From positions 1 to 64,000 of the forward strand of contig CAKMKJ010000014.1 in assembly GCA_927443345.1 (NCBI GenBank): a stretch of DNA of 64,000 nt. Reading direction: 5' to 3'. The DNA comes from an uncultured Anaerolineaceae bacterium (GTDB lineage Bacteria; Chloroflexota; Anaerolineae; Anaerolineales; Anaerolineaceae). The stretch's first letter is position 1, and the number at the start of each line of letters is the position of its first letter. Below are positions 42,839 through 52,212 of the stretch, one piece after another. Made by a program: the position numbers and the translations under genes. The notes beneath the pieces were generated by a model that saw only the letters and a list, made by a program, of their open reading frames with translations, ran no database searches and was not told where the DNA came from.

Positions 42839-45277
42839 GTGAAAAAAAAGTTCTTAAATCTAAAGACTATTCAACTAAAACTTGTTTTTGCCGTAGGATT
42901 AATACTGATAATTATAGGGGGAACAATTATTGTTTATTCATCGATTACATCCCAACAAGCAGCGTTAAAAAGTGCAAAAGAAATCACTCTCGGACAAGCG
43001 AGTTTTGAAGCCAGCCAAATTGATGCTGCCATCGAAGTCGCAATGGATGCATCCAGAACCCTCGCACAATCCTTAGCGTCGGTAAAAGACCCCCGAAATA
43101 ACGAAAAATTAACTCGAGTACAAGCTAATGCCATGATGAAGGAAATTTTAAAGAACAATCCAGAATTTCTGGGGGTTTATACCGTTTGGGAACCTAATGC
43201 TTTTGATGGAATGGATTCCGATTTTGTAAATACTGATGGAACAGATTCAAGTGGTAGGTTTATTCCATATTGGGTTCGGTCCAACAACGATGGTGCTATT
43301 GAATTGACTGCATTAGTTGATTATGAAACTGAAGGACTAGGCGAGTATTATCTTTGCACAAAAAGAACTAAAAACGAATGCATAATTGATCCATATTTAT
43401 ATGACATTAATGGAACAAATGTGCTGTTAACTTCTACTACAGTCCCCATTATATATAATGGGGAATTTTATGGAATGGCTGGGGTCGATATTAAACTTGA
43501 TTTTCTACAGATGCATGTTGATAATTTTAGCCTATATAACAATACTGCAATTTTGGACATAATCAGTAACAACGGAACCATTGCGGCAGTAAAAGGACAG
43601 CCAGAATTAAGTGGGACCCCCTTAAGTAAAATACAAACTGATTTTGAACATGATATAAAAATAGTTCAGGCAGGAATAAAAACAGTATCCGAAGAAGGTG
43701 ACTTGCTTCACGCTTTTGCACCAATTTTGATTGGAAATACTACCACACCATGGGCAATCCAATTAAATGTTCCTCTCAAAGAGATTACCAGAGCATCTTC
43801 TCAGCAAGCATTAATAAGTATTCTATTATCGAGCGGATTAATTCTTGTCGGATTAATTGCTATTTGGTTTGTATCAGGGTCTATCGTAAGTAAACCGATC
43901 AAAACTCTCACAAAAGGTGCCGAACTGTTATCTGTTGGAGATGCAGAGCTTACAGGCATGAACCGTAAAGAAACCGAAAAAATTGATTTTCGTGCTGATG
44001 AAATTGGTGCAATAGGTAGAGCATTTACGAAGATTATTACTTATTATAAAGAAATGACAAATCATGCAATGAAAATTGCTGATGGTGATTTAACGATTAG
44101 TGTTGAGCCCAAAGGTGATACAGACTTATTAGGAAACACTTTTGCAAAAATGGTGGTTAGTTTAGAGTCTACTGTAAATCAAGTATCACAAAATGCAATA
44201 GAGTTAACAACAGCATCAGGACAATTAGCAATTGCTGCAAACCAAGCTGGGCAAGCGACAAGTCAAATTGCTGCGACAGTACAACAAGTCGCAAAAGGAA
44301 CAACGGATCAAACAGAAGCGGTTACAAAAACAGCAAACGCAGTCGATCAGATGAGTCAAGCCATCGAGGGTGTTGCGAAGGGAGCACAGGAACAAAGTTC
44401 ATCTGTATTAAAAGTATCAAATGCCACCGACCAAATTAACTCAGAAATCCTCCAAGTTACTGGAAATGCAGCAGCTGTAATGAGTGATTCTGCAACAGCA
44501 GCTGAAGCAGCTCGCAAAGGATCTGAAACAGTTAAGAGAACCCTAAATGGAATGCAACGTATTAAGACTAAAGTGGGAGTATCGGCTGATAAAGTACAAG
44601 AAATGGGAAAGCGTTCTGAAGAGATAGGTAAGATAGTAGAAACAATCGAAGACATTGCATCTCAAACCAACCTTTTGGCACTTAATGCCGCAATCGAAGC
44701 GGCACGTGCGGGTGAACATGGTAAAGGGTTTGCGGTAGTCGCAGATGAAGTGCGAAAACTCGCAGAAAGATCTTCATTAGCCACAAAAGAGATTGGCGGA
44801 TTAATTGGTGGGATTTTGGAAACCGTATCAGAGGCAGTAAAAGCCATGGAAGAAGGAGCAAAGGAAGTTGAGCTGGGAGTAATAAGCGCTAATGATGCTG
44901 GATTAGCCTTAACTGAAATTCTTTCTGCAGCAGAAGCAGTTAATAAACAAGCGACAATGGCGGCTGAAGCGAGCGGTCGTATGAAAGCAGCGTCAGAAGA
45001 ATTGGTCTTTGCTGTCGATTCTGTTTCAGCTATCGTTGAAGAAAATACCGCTTCAACAGAACAAATGGCAGCAAATTCTTCTGAAGTAACCCGAGCTATT
45101 GATAGCATTGCCAGCGTTAGCGAAGAAAACAGTGCCGCAATAGAAGAGGTAAGCGCGAGCGCAGAAGAAATGAGTGCTCAGGTTGAGGAAGTTACAGCTT
45201 CTGCATCTAGCCTTGCTGACATGGCTAAAGTATTACAATCTGTTGTTGCCAAATTCAAAATAAAGAGTAACCTGTAG
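42839..45277 (+). CDS. Methyl-accepting chemotaxis protein
   Basis: 812 residues from GTG 42839 (AAGGA 8 nt upstream; the ATG at 42830 abuts that site). Transmembrane helix (about 12-35), a large extracellular double-Cache-like region (about 40-320; [28 protein letters not shown]), second helix (about 325-345), HAMP, a second HAMP-like linker, and a signalling domain with the invariant hairpin tip ([14 protein letters not shown]). It senses an external ligand and signals through CheA. No che genes are in the window. Confidence 0.85.
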   Translation: MKKKFLNLKTIQLKLVFAVGLILIIIGGTIIVYSSITSQQAALKSAKEITLGQASFEASQIDAAIEVAMDASRTLAQSLASVKDPRNNEKLTRVQANAMMKEILKNNPEFLGVYTVWEPNAFDGMDSDFVNTDGTDSSGRFIPYWVRSNNDGAIELTALVDYETEGLGEYYLCTKRTKNECIIDPYLYDINGTNVLLTSTTVPIIYNGEFYGMAGVDIKLDFLQMHVDNFSLYNNTAILDIISNNGTIAAVKGQPELSGTPLSKIQTDFEHDIKIVQAGIKTVSEEGDLLHAFAPILIGNTTTPWAIQLNVPLKEITRASSQQALISILLSSGLILVGLIAIWFVSGSIVSKPIKTLTKGAELLSVGDAELTGMNRKETEKIDFRADEIGAIGRAFTKIITYYKEMTNHAMKIADGDLTISVEPKGDTDLLGNTFAKMVVSLESTVNQVSQNAIELTTASGQLAIAANQAGQATSQIAATVQQVAKGTTDQTEAVTKTANAVDQMSQAIEGVAKGAQEQSSSVLKVSNATDQINSEILQVTGNAAAVMSDSATAAEAARKGSETVKRTLNGMQRIKTKVGVSADKVQEMGKRSEEIGKIVETIEDIASQTNLLALNAAIEAARAGEHGKGFAVVADEVRKLAERSSLATKEIGGLIGGILETVSEAVKAMEEGAKEVELGVISANDAGLALTEILSAAEAVNKQATMAAEASGRMKAASEELVFAVDSVSAIVEENTASTEQMAANSSEVTRAIDSIASVSEENSAAIEEVSASAEEMSAQVEEVTASASSLADMAKVLQSVVAKFKIKSNL

Positions 45278-45545
45278 TAAGTACAAATCATCGTCGGTGA
45301 TGTAATTAATTATTTTCCTAATTACTCTATATCTCTACATTATTTTTTTCGGGACTAGTGCCTATACCCCACTAGTCCCGACTCTCTTATTTGAGAAAAT
45401 TTGCACCAAGGTAGTGGGGAAGAATGTAAAACTAATAAATCTTTTCCTGTGTTTGCCTCATGGATTTATTTATACGCAAAATGGAGGATCACACCTGAAT
45501 TTTATAGGTTTGAGGTTGGCGATTTACGTCAAATCGATGGCGCAC
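45278..45545. other. Intergenic region with inverted repeat
   Basis: CGGGACTAGTG (45350-45360) and CACTAGTCCCG (45370-45380) form a perfect 11-bp stem around CCTATACCC. It follows, rather than precedes, a T run on the plus strand, so it is not a normal terminator for the chemoreceptor gene. No gene is supported in the remaining 160 nt. Confidence 0.4.
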
Positions 45546-45597
45546 TTGACAAATGCCATTGAGAGGTATAATATATCAGCGTATCATGATATATGAA
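45546..45597 (+). promoter_or_regulatory. Promoter with dyad operator of the ArsR-family gene
   Basis: TTGACA (about 45548) is followed by TATAAT/TAATAT 15-17 bp on, then ATATATCA-N8-TGATATAT directly at the expected transcript start. AT-rich dyads of this shape over the start site are typical ArsR/SmtB operators. Confidence 0.6.
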
Positions 45598-45619
45598 TAT
45601 ATGGTCTATGGAGTCAATT

Positions 45620-45997
45620 ATGCTTAATGTCACAAATTCAGAAGGTGTTCAGCTTCAAGCTAAGTTGTTTCGAGGCTTTAGTGATCCTGCACGATTGGCA
45701 ATTCTTCAAGCTCTTCAGAATGGGCCTCAGACAGTTACAGATATCGTTGCTACAACGGGAATGAGCCAGCCGAATACTTCTAACCACCTTGGTTGTCTCC
45801 GCGACTGTGGTCTTGTTATAGCAGAACAACAAGGACGATTTGTTACATATCATTTGAGTGATGATAGGGTAGGTGATTTGTTAGCTTTGGCAAGTTCGTT
45901 GCTTGCTGATGTAGCACGAGGTGTGTACGATTGCACCCGTTATACAAGTAGGGATGAATTACGGACTAAATTAATTAAGGAACACATCAATGACTAA
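45620..45997 (+). CDS. CmtR-like ArsR-family metal repressor
   Basis: 125 residues from ATG 45620 (GGAG upstream; two earlier in-frame ATGs lack one). Winged helix-turn-helix of the ArsR family with Cys59-x3-Cys63 in the recognition helix (GCLRDCGL) and Cys105 near the C-terminus (YDCTRY). The same pattern forms the Cd(II)/Pb(II) site of mycobacterial CmtR. Metal binding would release DNA and open the operon. It overlaps the metal ATPase gene by 8 nt, and the dyad at 45573-45597 is the likely operator. Confidence 0.8.
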   Translation: MLNVTNSEGVQLQAKLFRGFSDPARLAILQALQNGPQTVTDIVATTGMSQPNTSNHLGCLRDCGLVIAEQQGRFVTYHLSDDRVGDLLALASSLLADVARGVYDCTRYTSRDELRTKLIKEHIND

Positions 45998-48080
45998 TCT
46001 GAGAACGCTTGAAGTTCCCGTCGTTGGAATGGACTGCACTGAATGTACCATGCATGTACAACATGCTATTAAAGAGCTTCCTGGAGTGAAGTCTGTTACC
46101 GTACTTCTTGCTGCCGAAAAGGCAACTGTTCAGTTTGATCCAGCCCAAGTCGATCTCGCTATGATCAGTAAAGCTGTTGCTGGAGCTGGATATAAGGTTC
46201 CTGATACAGCTTCCGATCAGGCTCCGAACTCTCGCACACTTCAGGACTTTACTAAACCTATTCTTACTATATTTGGTGTCGTCTTTGGTGTGATCCTGTT
46301 TGTGGTCGTCTTTGGAGAATGGTTGGGATGGTTTGAAAAGATTACTGCCTGGGTTCCCTGGCCGGTTGGATTCGCCTTGGTATTGATTTTCGGTTACCCG
46401 GTATTCAAGAATGTATTACAGGCTACTTTACGTCGGCAGGTGATTTCGCACACCCTGATGACCGTTGGCGTCATAGCGGCACTAGTGGTTGGCGAATGGG
46501 CAACGGCAGTGGTGGTCGTGTTTTTCATGCGGGTGGGTGATTACGCCGAAAAATTTACCACAGACCACGCTCGCAAGGCTGTACGGGATCTGACTTCGAT
46601 GTCCCCTCAAACTGCCCGTTTGGAAAGAAATGGCAGCGAAGTGGATGTTCCAATCAACGAAGTTCAACCTGGAGATATCGTCGTTGTCCGACCTGGGGAA
46701 AAGATACCTGTCGATGGGTTGGTATTAGATGGTCAGGCGACTGTTAATCAAGCTGCCATAACTGGTGAATCAATGCCAGTTGAAGTTGGCCAGGGTGCAA
46801 AAGTTTTCGCTGCAACGATAGCCCAAATGGGTAGCCTGCGTGTGCAAACGACACTTGTGGGACCTGATACGACATTTGGAAAGATTGTCCGTATGGTCGA
46901 AGAAGCCGAAGCGAACCGCGCTGAAGTCCAGCGGATTGGCGACAAGGTTTCAGGGTATTATTTGCCAGTCGTTGCGGTTATTGCTGTGATCACTTACTTG
47001 ATTAGTAGAGATCCCCTGTCGACCGCAGCAGTGTTGTTGGTTGCGTGTTCCTGCTCTTTCGCTCTAGCTACACCAATTGCCATGCTGGCTTCCATTGGCG
47101 CTGCAGCTAAACATGGCTTGTTAATCAAGGGCGGCCGTTACATTGAACTGCTAGCAAAAGCCGATACAGTGTTGATTGACAAAACAGGAACCCTCACCAC
47201 CGGAAAACCACGTCTGACTGATGTGGTATGCCTAAATGGATTGAGCGAGGAACGTCTTCTCACTCTGGCTGCTTCGGCTGAACGTTATTCCGAACATCCT
47301 CTGGCGGAGGCTGTACGCCAAGCGGCTCGGGACAAAGAATTGCGCTTATCGGAACCAAAGGAATTTGTGGCCGAGCCAGGCCGCGGCGTGCATGCCCGCG
47401 TTGGTGAAACACTGGTTGAAGTGGGCAGCTGGCGTATCCAGGGAGATCACTCTATTCCTTTAGAAGCAGTTGAGTTGGAAAAACAAGGAAAAACACTTCT
47501 CTTTGTCCGGGTCAATCAAGAATTGGCGGGAATATTGGCAGCTTCTGATACGTTGCGACCAGAAACACCCGCTGCGCTCGCGGAGTTGAAACGTTTGGGC
47601 GTTCGTAGAATCGAGTTATTGACCGGTGACAATGAGCGCACGGCAGCAGCCGTATCCAGTCAATTAGGGATTGATTATCGCGCCAACCTCCTCCCGGAGG
47701 ATAAAATCCGAATTGTGAAAGAATACCAGGCACAGAATCATATTGTCGTGATGGTGGGGGATGGGGTCAATGATGCGCCAGCCCTGGCTCAGGCAAATGT
47801 GGGCATTGCGATGGGGGCTGGCGGAACGGATGTGGCGATTGAAGCGGCGCATATTGCCTTGATGCGTGAGGACTGGACTCTACTTCCCCGTGCCTTTCAG
47901 ATTGCTCAACGAACAATGCGAGTAGTGAAAATGAACCTGGGATTTACGATGATCTACAACATCATAGGTTTGACACTGGCGGCGTTTGGATTCCTACCCC
48001 CGATTCTGGCAGCTGCGGCTCAGTCGTTGCCTGATTTGGGTATCCTCGGGAATTCCTCCAGGTTGCTACGTCAGAAGTGA
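45990..48080 (+). CDS. Zn/Cd/Pb-type P1B ATPase with CSC metal motif
   Basis: 696 residues. One HMA domain with MDCTECT (about 10-16), then eight helices. Core motifs: [32 protein letters not shown] and a final helix with SLPDLGILGN, whose Asp fits the Zn/Cd/Pb class. The membrane metal motif reads ACSCSFA: Cys353-Ser-Cys355 instead of Cys-Pro-Cys. With a CmtR-like repressor in front, Cd, Pb or Zn is the likely substrate. Loss of the helix-breaking Pro is unusual and may shift metal selectivity. Confidence 0.8.
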   Translation: MTNLRTLEVPVVGMDCTECTMHVQHAIKELPGVKSVTVLLAAEKATVQFDPAQVDLAMISKAVAGAGYKVPDTASDQAPNSRTLQDFTKPILTIFGVVFGVILFVVVFGEWLGWFEKITAWVPWPVGFALVLIFGYPVFKNVLQATLRRQVISHTLMTVGVIAALVVGEWATAVVVVFFMRVGDYAEKFTTDHARKAVRDLTSMSPQTARLERNGSEVDVPINEVQPGDIVVVRPGEKIPVDGLVLDGQATVNQAAITGESMPVEVGQGAKVFAATIAQMGSLRVQTTLVGPDTTFGKIVRMVEEAEANRAEVQRIGDKVSGYYLPVVAVIAVITYLISRDPLSTAAVLLVACSCSFALATPIAMLASIGAAAKHGLLIKGGRYIELLAKADTVLIDKTGTLTTGKPRLTDVVCLNGLSEERLLTLAASAERYSEHPLAEAVRQAARDKELRLSEPKEFVAEPGRGVHARVGETLVEVGSWRIQGDHSIPLEAVELEKQGKTLLFVRVNQELAGILAASDTLRPETPAALAELKRLGVRRIELLTGDNERTAAAVSSQLGIDYRANLLPEDKIRIVKEYQAQNHIVVMVGDGVNDAPALAQANVGIAMGAGGTDVAIEAAHIALMREDWTLLPRAFQIAQRTMRVVKMNLGFTMIYNIIGLTLAAFGFLPPILAAAAQSLPDLGILGNSSRLLRQK

Positions 48081-48388
48081 TAGAAAATAATATTAAAACC
48101 AACACCACTTACAATATCATATGTGGGATGGTATATTTATGGGAGTACCGGATAAGATCTTTATAATCGACCATGAAACCACAACCACCCCTCAAGCTTT
48201 AGCTTTTACTATGGTAGGCGGGTTACATAACTATAATGACGAGGGTGGGGAGCTGACATGTAGCTCCCCACCCTCGTTGTCTAGAGGCTTGATACGTTAC
48301 CAGGTTGAGAGACCAATTAGTGTATTTATCCATCCAAGATAATTTCCAGGATAGAACCGCAGAAATACATCTAATGATGGGCCCATTT
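48081..48388. other. Intergenic boundary with long perfect hairpin
   Basis: ACGAGGGTGGGGAGCT (48239-48254) pairs perfectly with AGCTCCCCACCCTCGT (48262-48277) around GACATGT. The T tail is weak (TGTCT). It lies between the convergent ends of the metal ATPase gene and the first leftward gene of the accessory element, so it may act as a two-way terminator or mark the boundary. Confidence 0.5.
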
Positions 48389-48865
48389 TTACCTCGCCCT
48401 GGTTAGAACTTGTCTAAACTTACAACCATAAGCTGCCGGCTTACCCACCATCGTCCAAGATAATCTTTCAACCGTATTCCACCAAATACCAGGCACTTCA
48501 TACCACTTCGCGCCGGCTACATCCTTTGGGATATCTGGATCAGAGGCAGTACCACGAGCAAGGAACCCATCTGGGTGAATTCCAACTTCGGTATAAACGA
48601 ATGAATAGATGGGACCTAGGGCGACCAGTGATAGCATCATTCCCCAACCACATCGGGAGGGCTCAACCGTTTTTGCAGCATCAATTCGGTCGGCAATAAA
48701 ATCGAAGTAGGTCATCCCCTTTGAAGCCAGGGGAACCTGCATGGGCTGATTACCCTTATAGGCGACGAACAAGATGCTGGAGCAAATCGCCAGGATAACC
48801 GTAGTCTTGATAATACTCCCAATCAACTTAAGAAACATTCCGATGAATTTCATTTTCTCCTTCAT
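48389..48865 (-). CDS. Membrane-anchored protein of unknown function
   Basis: 158 residues with a transmembrane helix at about 16-38 and an outside domain containing CGWGMMLSL (a second hydrophobic stretch), KWYEVPGIWWNTVERL and AAYGCKF. I do not recognise a family. The start overlaps the RHH gene by 38 nt; an internal ATG at 48853 has GGAG in front and is also possible. Gene order suggests it is controlled by the RHH protein. Confidence 0.45.
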   Translation of the reverse strand: MKEKMKFIGMFLKLIGSIIKTTVILAICSSILFVAYKGNQPMQVPLASKGMTYFDFIADRIDAAKTVEPSRCGWGMMLSLVALGPIYSFVYTEVGIHPDGFLARGTASDPDIPKDVAGAKWYEVPGIWWNTVERLSWTMVGKPAAYGCKFRQVLTRAR

Positions 48866-49082
48866 TTCCTTTATCTGTCTGATACAGATCTTCTAGTTGG
48901 GCACTCTCTCGTAGAACCCGGTTGTAACGAATTTCCTCCCGATACATTCGGTCCAAGGCCACTTCAATCACATCGCTTTCACTCCGTCCCATCACGCTTG
49001 CCATTGTTCTTAATTGACTCACGCCTTCTGGACTTATTCGAAAAGAACGTACTGGTTTACTGGCAGAATTTGTTTTCGGCAT
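48828..49082 (-). CDS. Ribbon-helix-helix transcription factor
   Basis: 84 residues from ATG 49082 (AAGG 9 nt upstream; the ATG at 49088 is too close). Short strand VRSFRISPEG, then two helices (QLRTMASVMG, SESDVIEVALDRMYREE), the layout of CopG/MetJ-like DNA-binding proteins. A 14-bp dyad sits between -35 and -10 of its own promoter, so it probably represses itself and the downstream membrane-protein gene. It could also act on the rightward secretion genes 300 bp away. Confidence 0.65.
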   Translation of the reverse strand: MPKTNSASKPVRSFRISPEGVSQLRTMASVMGRSESDVIEVALDRMYREEIRYNRVLRESAQLEDLYQTDKGNEGENEIHRNVS

Positions 49083-49113
49083 GCTCATTTTCCTTATCGG
49101 GTATATTATTTAT

Positions 49114-49142
49114 AATGTAATACTCTAGTATTTCTTTGTCAA
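49114..49142 (-). promoter_or_regulatory. RHH gene promoter with dyad in the spacer
   Basis: Minus strand: TTGACA, 17-bp spacer, TACATT. The spacer contains the perfect dyad AATACT-AG-AGTATT (49119-49132), a likely operator for the RHH protein. Confidence 0.6.
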
Positions 49143-49181
49143 GTTAAAACCTCACTTTTTCCGAAAATTCATTGAATTTGA

Positions 49182-49215
49182 CCCCCTAGGATAAATGGTT
49201 TCCTCTTGCTATGAT
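49182..49215 (+). promoter_or_regulatory. Element promoter copy 1 (CCCCCTAGGATAAA type)
   Basis: CCCCCTAGGATAAA (49182-49195) and a -10 TATGAT at 49210-49215, 28 bp from the first C. The same order and spacing recur at 62535-62568. It drives the secretion genes from 49401. Confidence 0.6.
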
Positions 49216-49400
49216 TGGAGTTACAACCAAATATCTGTTCGGTCGCTGATAATCATCAGCTGTCCCAAATAATCCTTGGAGCGACCATCAACGTCTTTTC
49301 TGTTTACGCCTTCAATCAAGGTGCATACAGGGTTGAAGACTTGACTGGTCGCTTTAGTTTTAACCATCTTTTGAACCCGCTAATCGGGAAAGGAGAAAAA

Positions 49401-49961
49401 TTGAAAGAAATTCCAGTCTCAAAACGCAATCTGATTGTTGCAGTCATCTTGGCCGTGGTCATCGCTGTAGGAATCCTGGTGATCGAAAACTGGCCTCTTC
49501 ATACAGAGCAAGGTTCAACAGCATCAACCAGTGAAGACAGTCTGGTTTCTGCTGCAGCCGTCAATGCCATTGAAAAGGTTTTTCAGGTGAACTACCAAGA
49601 AGGAAAAGAAGTCTGGCTCAATCGCATTTGCGAGCTTAGCACGCCTGCTGGATGTGAGTTGTTTTCAGCCGGCGCAGATCGTATGTGGGAAAAATATGTG
49701 GATGCCAAGTCTGTGGTCACAGCTGCCATGCAGGCAGTGGAAAAGATAGCAGACAACGGTTCCGAGCAAGTATGGCGGATGACCATAATGCTATCTTCCC
49801 CTCTACCAGGTAGTAATAAAACCCAGGATACAGCGTATGTTGTTCTCGCGAAAACGGATAGCGGTTGGAATTTTGATCGTTTCCTGATGGAGGCGGAAAT
49901 CAATGCCATCCTCGATCGCGAAAAAACTCCCACCACAACAGTAGAAGAAGGAAAGAAGTAG
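49401..49961 (+). CDS. VirB8/NTF2-like membrane-anchored protein
   Basis: 186 residues from TTG 49401 behind AAAGGAG. One transmembrane helix (about 11-30), then an outer domain with mixed helix and strand (KEVWLNRICELSTPAGC, WRMTIMLSSPL, GWNFDRFLME). Size, topology and place before a VirB4-like ATPase fit a VirB8-type scaffold protein, but sequence similarity is only structural in feel. About 185 nt separate the promoter from the start. Confidence 0.45.
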   Translation: MKEIPVSKRNLIVAVILAVVIAVGILVIENWPLHTEQGSTASTSEDSLVSAAAVNAIEKVFQVNYQEGKEVWLNRICELSTPAGCELFSAGADRMWEKYVDAKSVVTAAMQAVEKIADNGSEQVWRMTIMLSSPLPGSNKTQDTAYVVLAKTDSGWNFDRFLMEAEINAILDREKTPTTTVEEGKK

Positions 49962-51253
49962 TGAAGAGATTTTTCTTAATCATTGTCGTATTGACCTTGC
50001 TCATTCCAACAGCTGTTTATGCTCAGGGTAACGATCCCTGGTCTGAGGTCTTTCAACCAGACGGCAACCTGAATCCTGATTTGATTGACCTGGGAGTTAC
50101 CACTGAACATCCCGACTGGATGTCGATTGAACTACCCTTTGGGCAATCGCTTGACCTCGATGCTAATTACCATCGCTACCAGACCCCCAGTGGGAATATT
50201 GTTGTTTTGCCTTCCGCTTCAACTTTGTTTTTTATGGCCATGAATCCTCAGGAAAGTGGCCTAACAAACTCTAATGGATCCCTGGGCAATGGGTACGGTA
50301 GCCTAATCTCTTTTCTCGGTCTGGCAGCTGGCGATAACCTGGATTGGAACCGGATACAGGCAGAACACCCGGAATATACCAGCCCGGATCAATTCTGGGG
50401 TGCTGTTCTTAATGGAAATCAGGATGTGTGGACATATTTCTCCGGGTGGGGATTCATCACCAATCTGTTGCAGATGACCTGGAATGATGGGGCTCTGCGT
50501 TCCTTGTACTTGCTATACCTGAATGGCACACAAAATTGTGCATCCATTCCGGGTGGTTGTTCGGGAGTAGTCACTCCACCTCCACCTCCTCGGGAATGTC
50601 CTGATCCGAGTGTATCCATGCAGCAGCCCGTGTTAACCATCCAAAAGACTGCTCCGAATAATCCACTGGTCGTTGGGCAAGATACTGAAACTCGGCGTGG
50701 AGCAGATATTCAAGCCAGGGTGACAGTCCCTCCAGTGATCTTCACCTGGTATGAACCCATCTACGAGGAACGGGATGTTTGCCGGTCAGCCAATGTGGGG
50801 GAAACCCCGAACTGCAAAACAAGCTCAGGATTAACCATCAATGATGGAGTCTCGGATACGGAGAGGGTGTTCAAGGAATGCCGGATGCATGTAGAACATC
50901 TGCCAGACGCAGTAGCTTCCTTACAAGCAACCGCCGCCCTGGATGCCGCCAGCCAAGATTGGATTACAGGCAAACTGGGTCAAACGCATTATGAAGCTTA
51001 CATTCACCAAGCAAATTTCACTCTCATTCCGGGAATAGGATCATGGACGGGGGGATGTGATGGTGGTGGAACCTGTACGGCAACCGGACAGGCACTTCGA
51101 GTTCCATTTGCAGATCCGGGAACCTTCAACTTGCGTTTGGACGTGGTTACAACGGGCACACGCTTCCGGGGTATTCCGATCACCCAACCGAGACGGGTAG
51201 GGATCGATGGAACGATGAAAGTCTATGTAACTCTTCCGGCGTTGGTGCCATAA
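49961..51253 (+). CDS. Exported protein of the secretion cluster
   Basis: 430 residues from a GTG that overlaps the previous stop by 1 nt (GAAGGAAAG upstream). Sec signal peptide (cleavage near VYAQG). The first half is alpha/beta with a Trp-rich middle (DVWTYFSGWGF); a Pro-rich linker (TPPPPPRE) leads to a beta-rich second half with paired Cys (DVCRSANVGETPNC; GCDGGGTC), perhaps disulfides. It ends without a membrane anchor. Likely an outer component of the apparatus; no family recognised. Confidence 0.5.
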   Translation: MKRFFLIIVVLTLLIPTAVYAQGNDPWSEVFQPDGNLNPDLIDLGVTTEHPDWMSIELPFGQSLDLDANYHRYQTPSGNIVVLPSASTLFFMAMNPQESGLTNSNGSLGNGYGSLISFLGLAAGDNLDWNRIQAEHPEYTSPDQFWGAVLNGNQDVWTYFSGWGFITNLLQMTWNDGALRSLYLLYLNGTQNCASIPGGCSGVVTPPPPPRECPDPSVSMQQPVLTIQKTAPNNPLVVGQDTETRRGADIQARVTVPPVIFTWYEPIYEERDVCRSANVGETPNCKTSSGLTINDGVSDTERVFKECRMHVEHLPDAVASLQATAALDAASQDWITGKLGQTHYEAYIHQANFTLIPGIGSWTGGCDGGGTCTATGQALRVPFADPGTFNLRLDVVTTGTRFRGIPITQPRRVGIDGTMKVYVTLPALVP

Positions 51254-51262
51254 AAGGTCAAT

Positions 51263-51382
51263 GTGCAGATTGTATGGATAGCGGTCAGTGTGTTGCTGAC
51301 AGTCTTCCTAGGTTTCATGGTAGTCGTTTATCTGCTGTTGGTTATTGGCCTGTGGTGCCCAAGTAATAATTATGACGAGTAA
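51263..51382 (+). CDS. Single-helix micro-protein (39 residues)
   Basis: A GTG with AAAGG 5 nt upstream opens a 40-codon frame encoding almost only a transmembrane helix, ending LWCPSNNYDE. Its stop overlaps the ribosome site of the next gene (TAAGGAGG). Intact frame, ribosome site and tight packing in the operon support it as real. Confidence 0.55.
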   Translation: MQIVWIAVSVLLTVFLGFMVVVYLLLVIGLWCPSNNYDE

Positions 51383-51396
51383 GGAGGCAGTGTTTT

Positions 51397-52080
51397 ATGA
51401 CAGATTATTTTGTTGTCTTTGGGGATTTCCTCGCCGCACTGCCTACTTACTTATTGAATGGTGTACTGGCAACTGTCTACTGGCTTGGTGAATCCGGAGC
51501 TGCCCTGGTAAGCATTCTTTGTGCAGGTTTGATCATTCGCTTTGTTGATCAACGCGTGCAATCCAGGGCAGCTTTCCGTCCTGGCCGTAGTGGACGGGAG
51601 GCGGCTACTCCGGATTTATACACTGCACAGATCACCACGGCAATCATCTTGGTGATGTGGGTAATCAGCCAATGGGGAATGGGTGCACCAGTTCCCTGGC
51701 TGGGTGCAGCGATGTGGCTGACCGGTACCATCATTGTTCTGCTGGTGCACATGCAAGAACATACATTGCTTTGGAATATGAAATCAGGCATTGCTATTTA
51801 TTCCTTGGCCGTCATTGGCAGCCGGCTCTACCTGGCATACACCGCTCAATTATCAGCAGATCAGTGGGCTGCCCTGATCGGTACTTCAGAAAGCGCTGCG
51901 GCTGTAATTGCCAATACTCGCGGTAATGTAACCACGATTATTTTATGGGCTTTATGGTTGGTAATCCCGTTGGGTTACTTCGCGATGTTACTGCAGCAAG
52001 TCTTGATCAACCCGATGTCATTGGTCAATCCACTGGCAGGAGCCAGTGAGTTGATCAATCGTTATCGAACCAGAAGATAG
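51397..52080 (+). CDS. Polytopic membrane protein of the secretion cluster
   Basis: 227 residues with about five helices (12-30, 35-48, 75-92, 100-118, 128-145, 180-205). A basic cytoplasmic loop (RVQSRAAFRPGRSGRE) follows the second. Number of helices and place before a VirB4-like ATPase would suit a VirB6/VirB3-like channel component, but no motif confirms it. TAAGGAGGCAG precedes the ATG. Confidence 0.5.
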   Translation: MTDYFVVFGDFLAALPTYLLNGVLATVYWLGESGAALVSILCAGLIIRFVDQRVQSRAAFRPGRSGREAATPDLYTAQITTAIILVMWVISQWGMGAPVPWLGAAMWLTGTIIVLLVHMQEHTLLWNMKSGIAIYSLAVIGSRLYLAYTAQLSADQWAALIGTSESAAAVIANTRGNVTTIILWALWLVIPLGYFAMLLQQVLINPMSLVNPLAGASELINRYRTRR

Positions 52081-52212
52081 GGTGATAGATGAAACCAGCA
52101 CACAAAATCGTGGGCTTGCTTGATTTATTACTCTACCTTTTTAGGTGAGAGTTTTATGAACGTTGGTTGGTTTTTCAAACGTCAGATTTTATTTCAACGA
52201 TTGGAGGTCAAT

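Noticed and set aside
45350-45380. Inverted repeat with CCCCACTAGT considered as a CsoR operator or terminator
   Set aside because: No CsoR gene or promoter is near, and the T run lies on the wrong side for a terminator of the chemoreceptor gene. Left as an unexplained repeat.
45414-45596. 60-codon frame before the ArsR-family gene
   Set aside because: It overlaps the clear promoter and operator and has no recognisable protein features or ribosome site.
48121-48342. 73-codon frame downstream of the Zn/Cd/Pb-type ATPase
   Set aside because: It reads through the 16-bp hairpin and gives a low-complexity, unrecognisable product.
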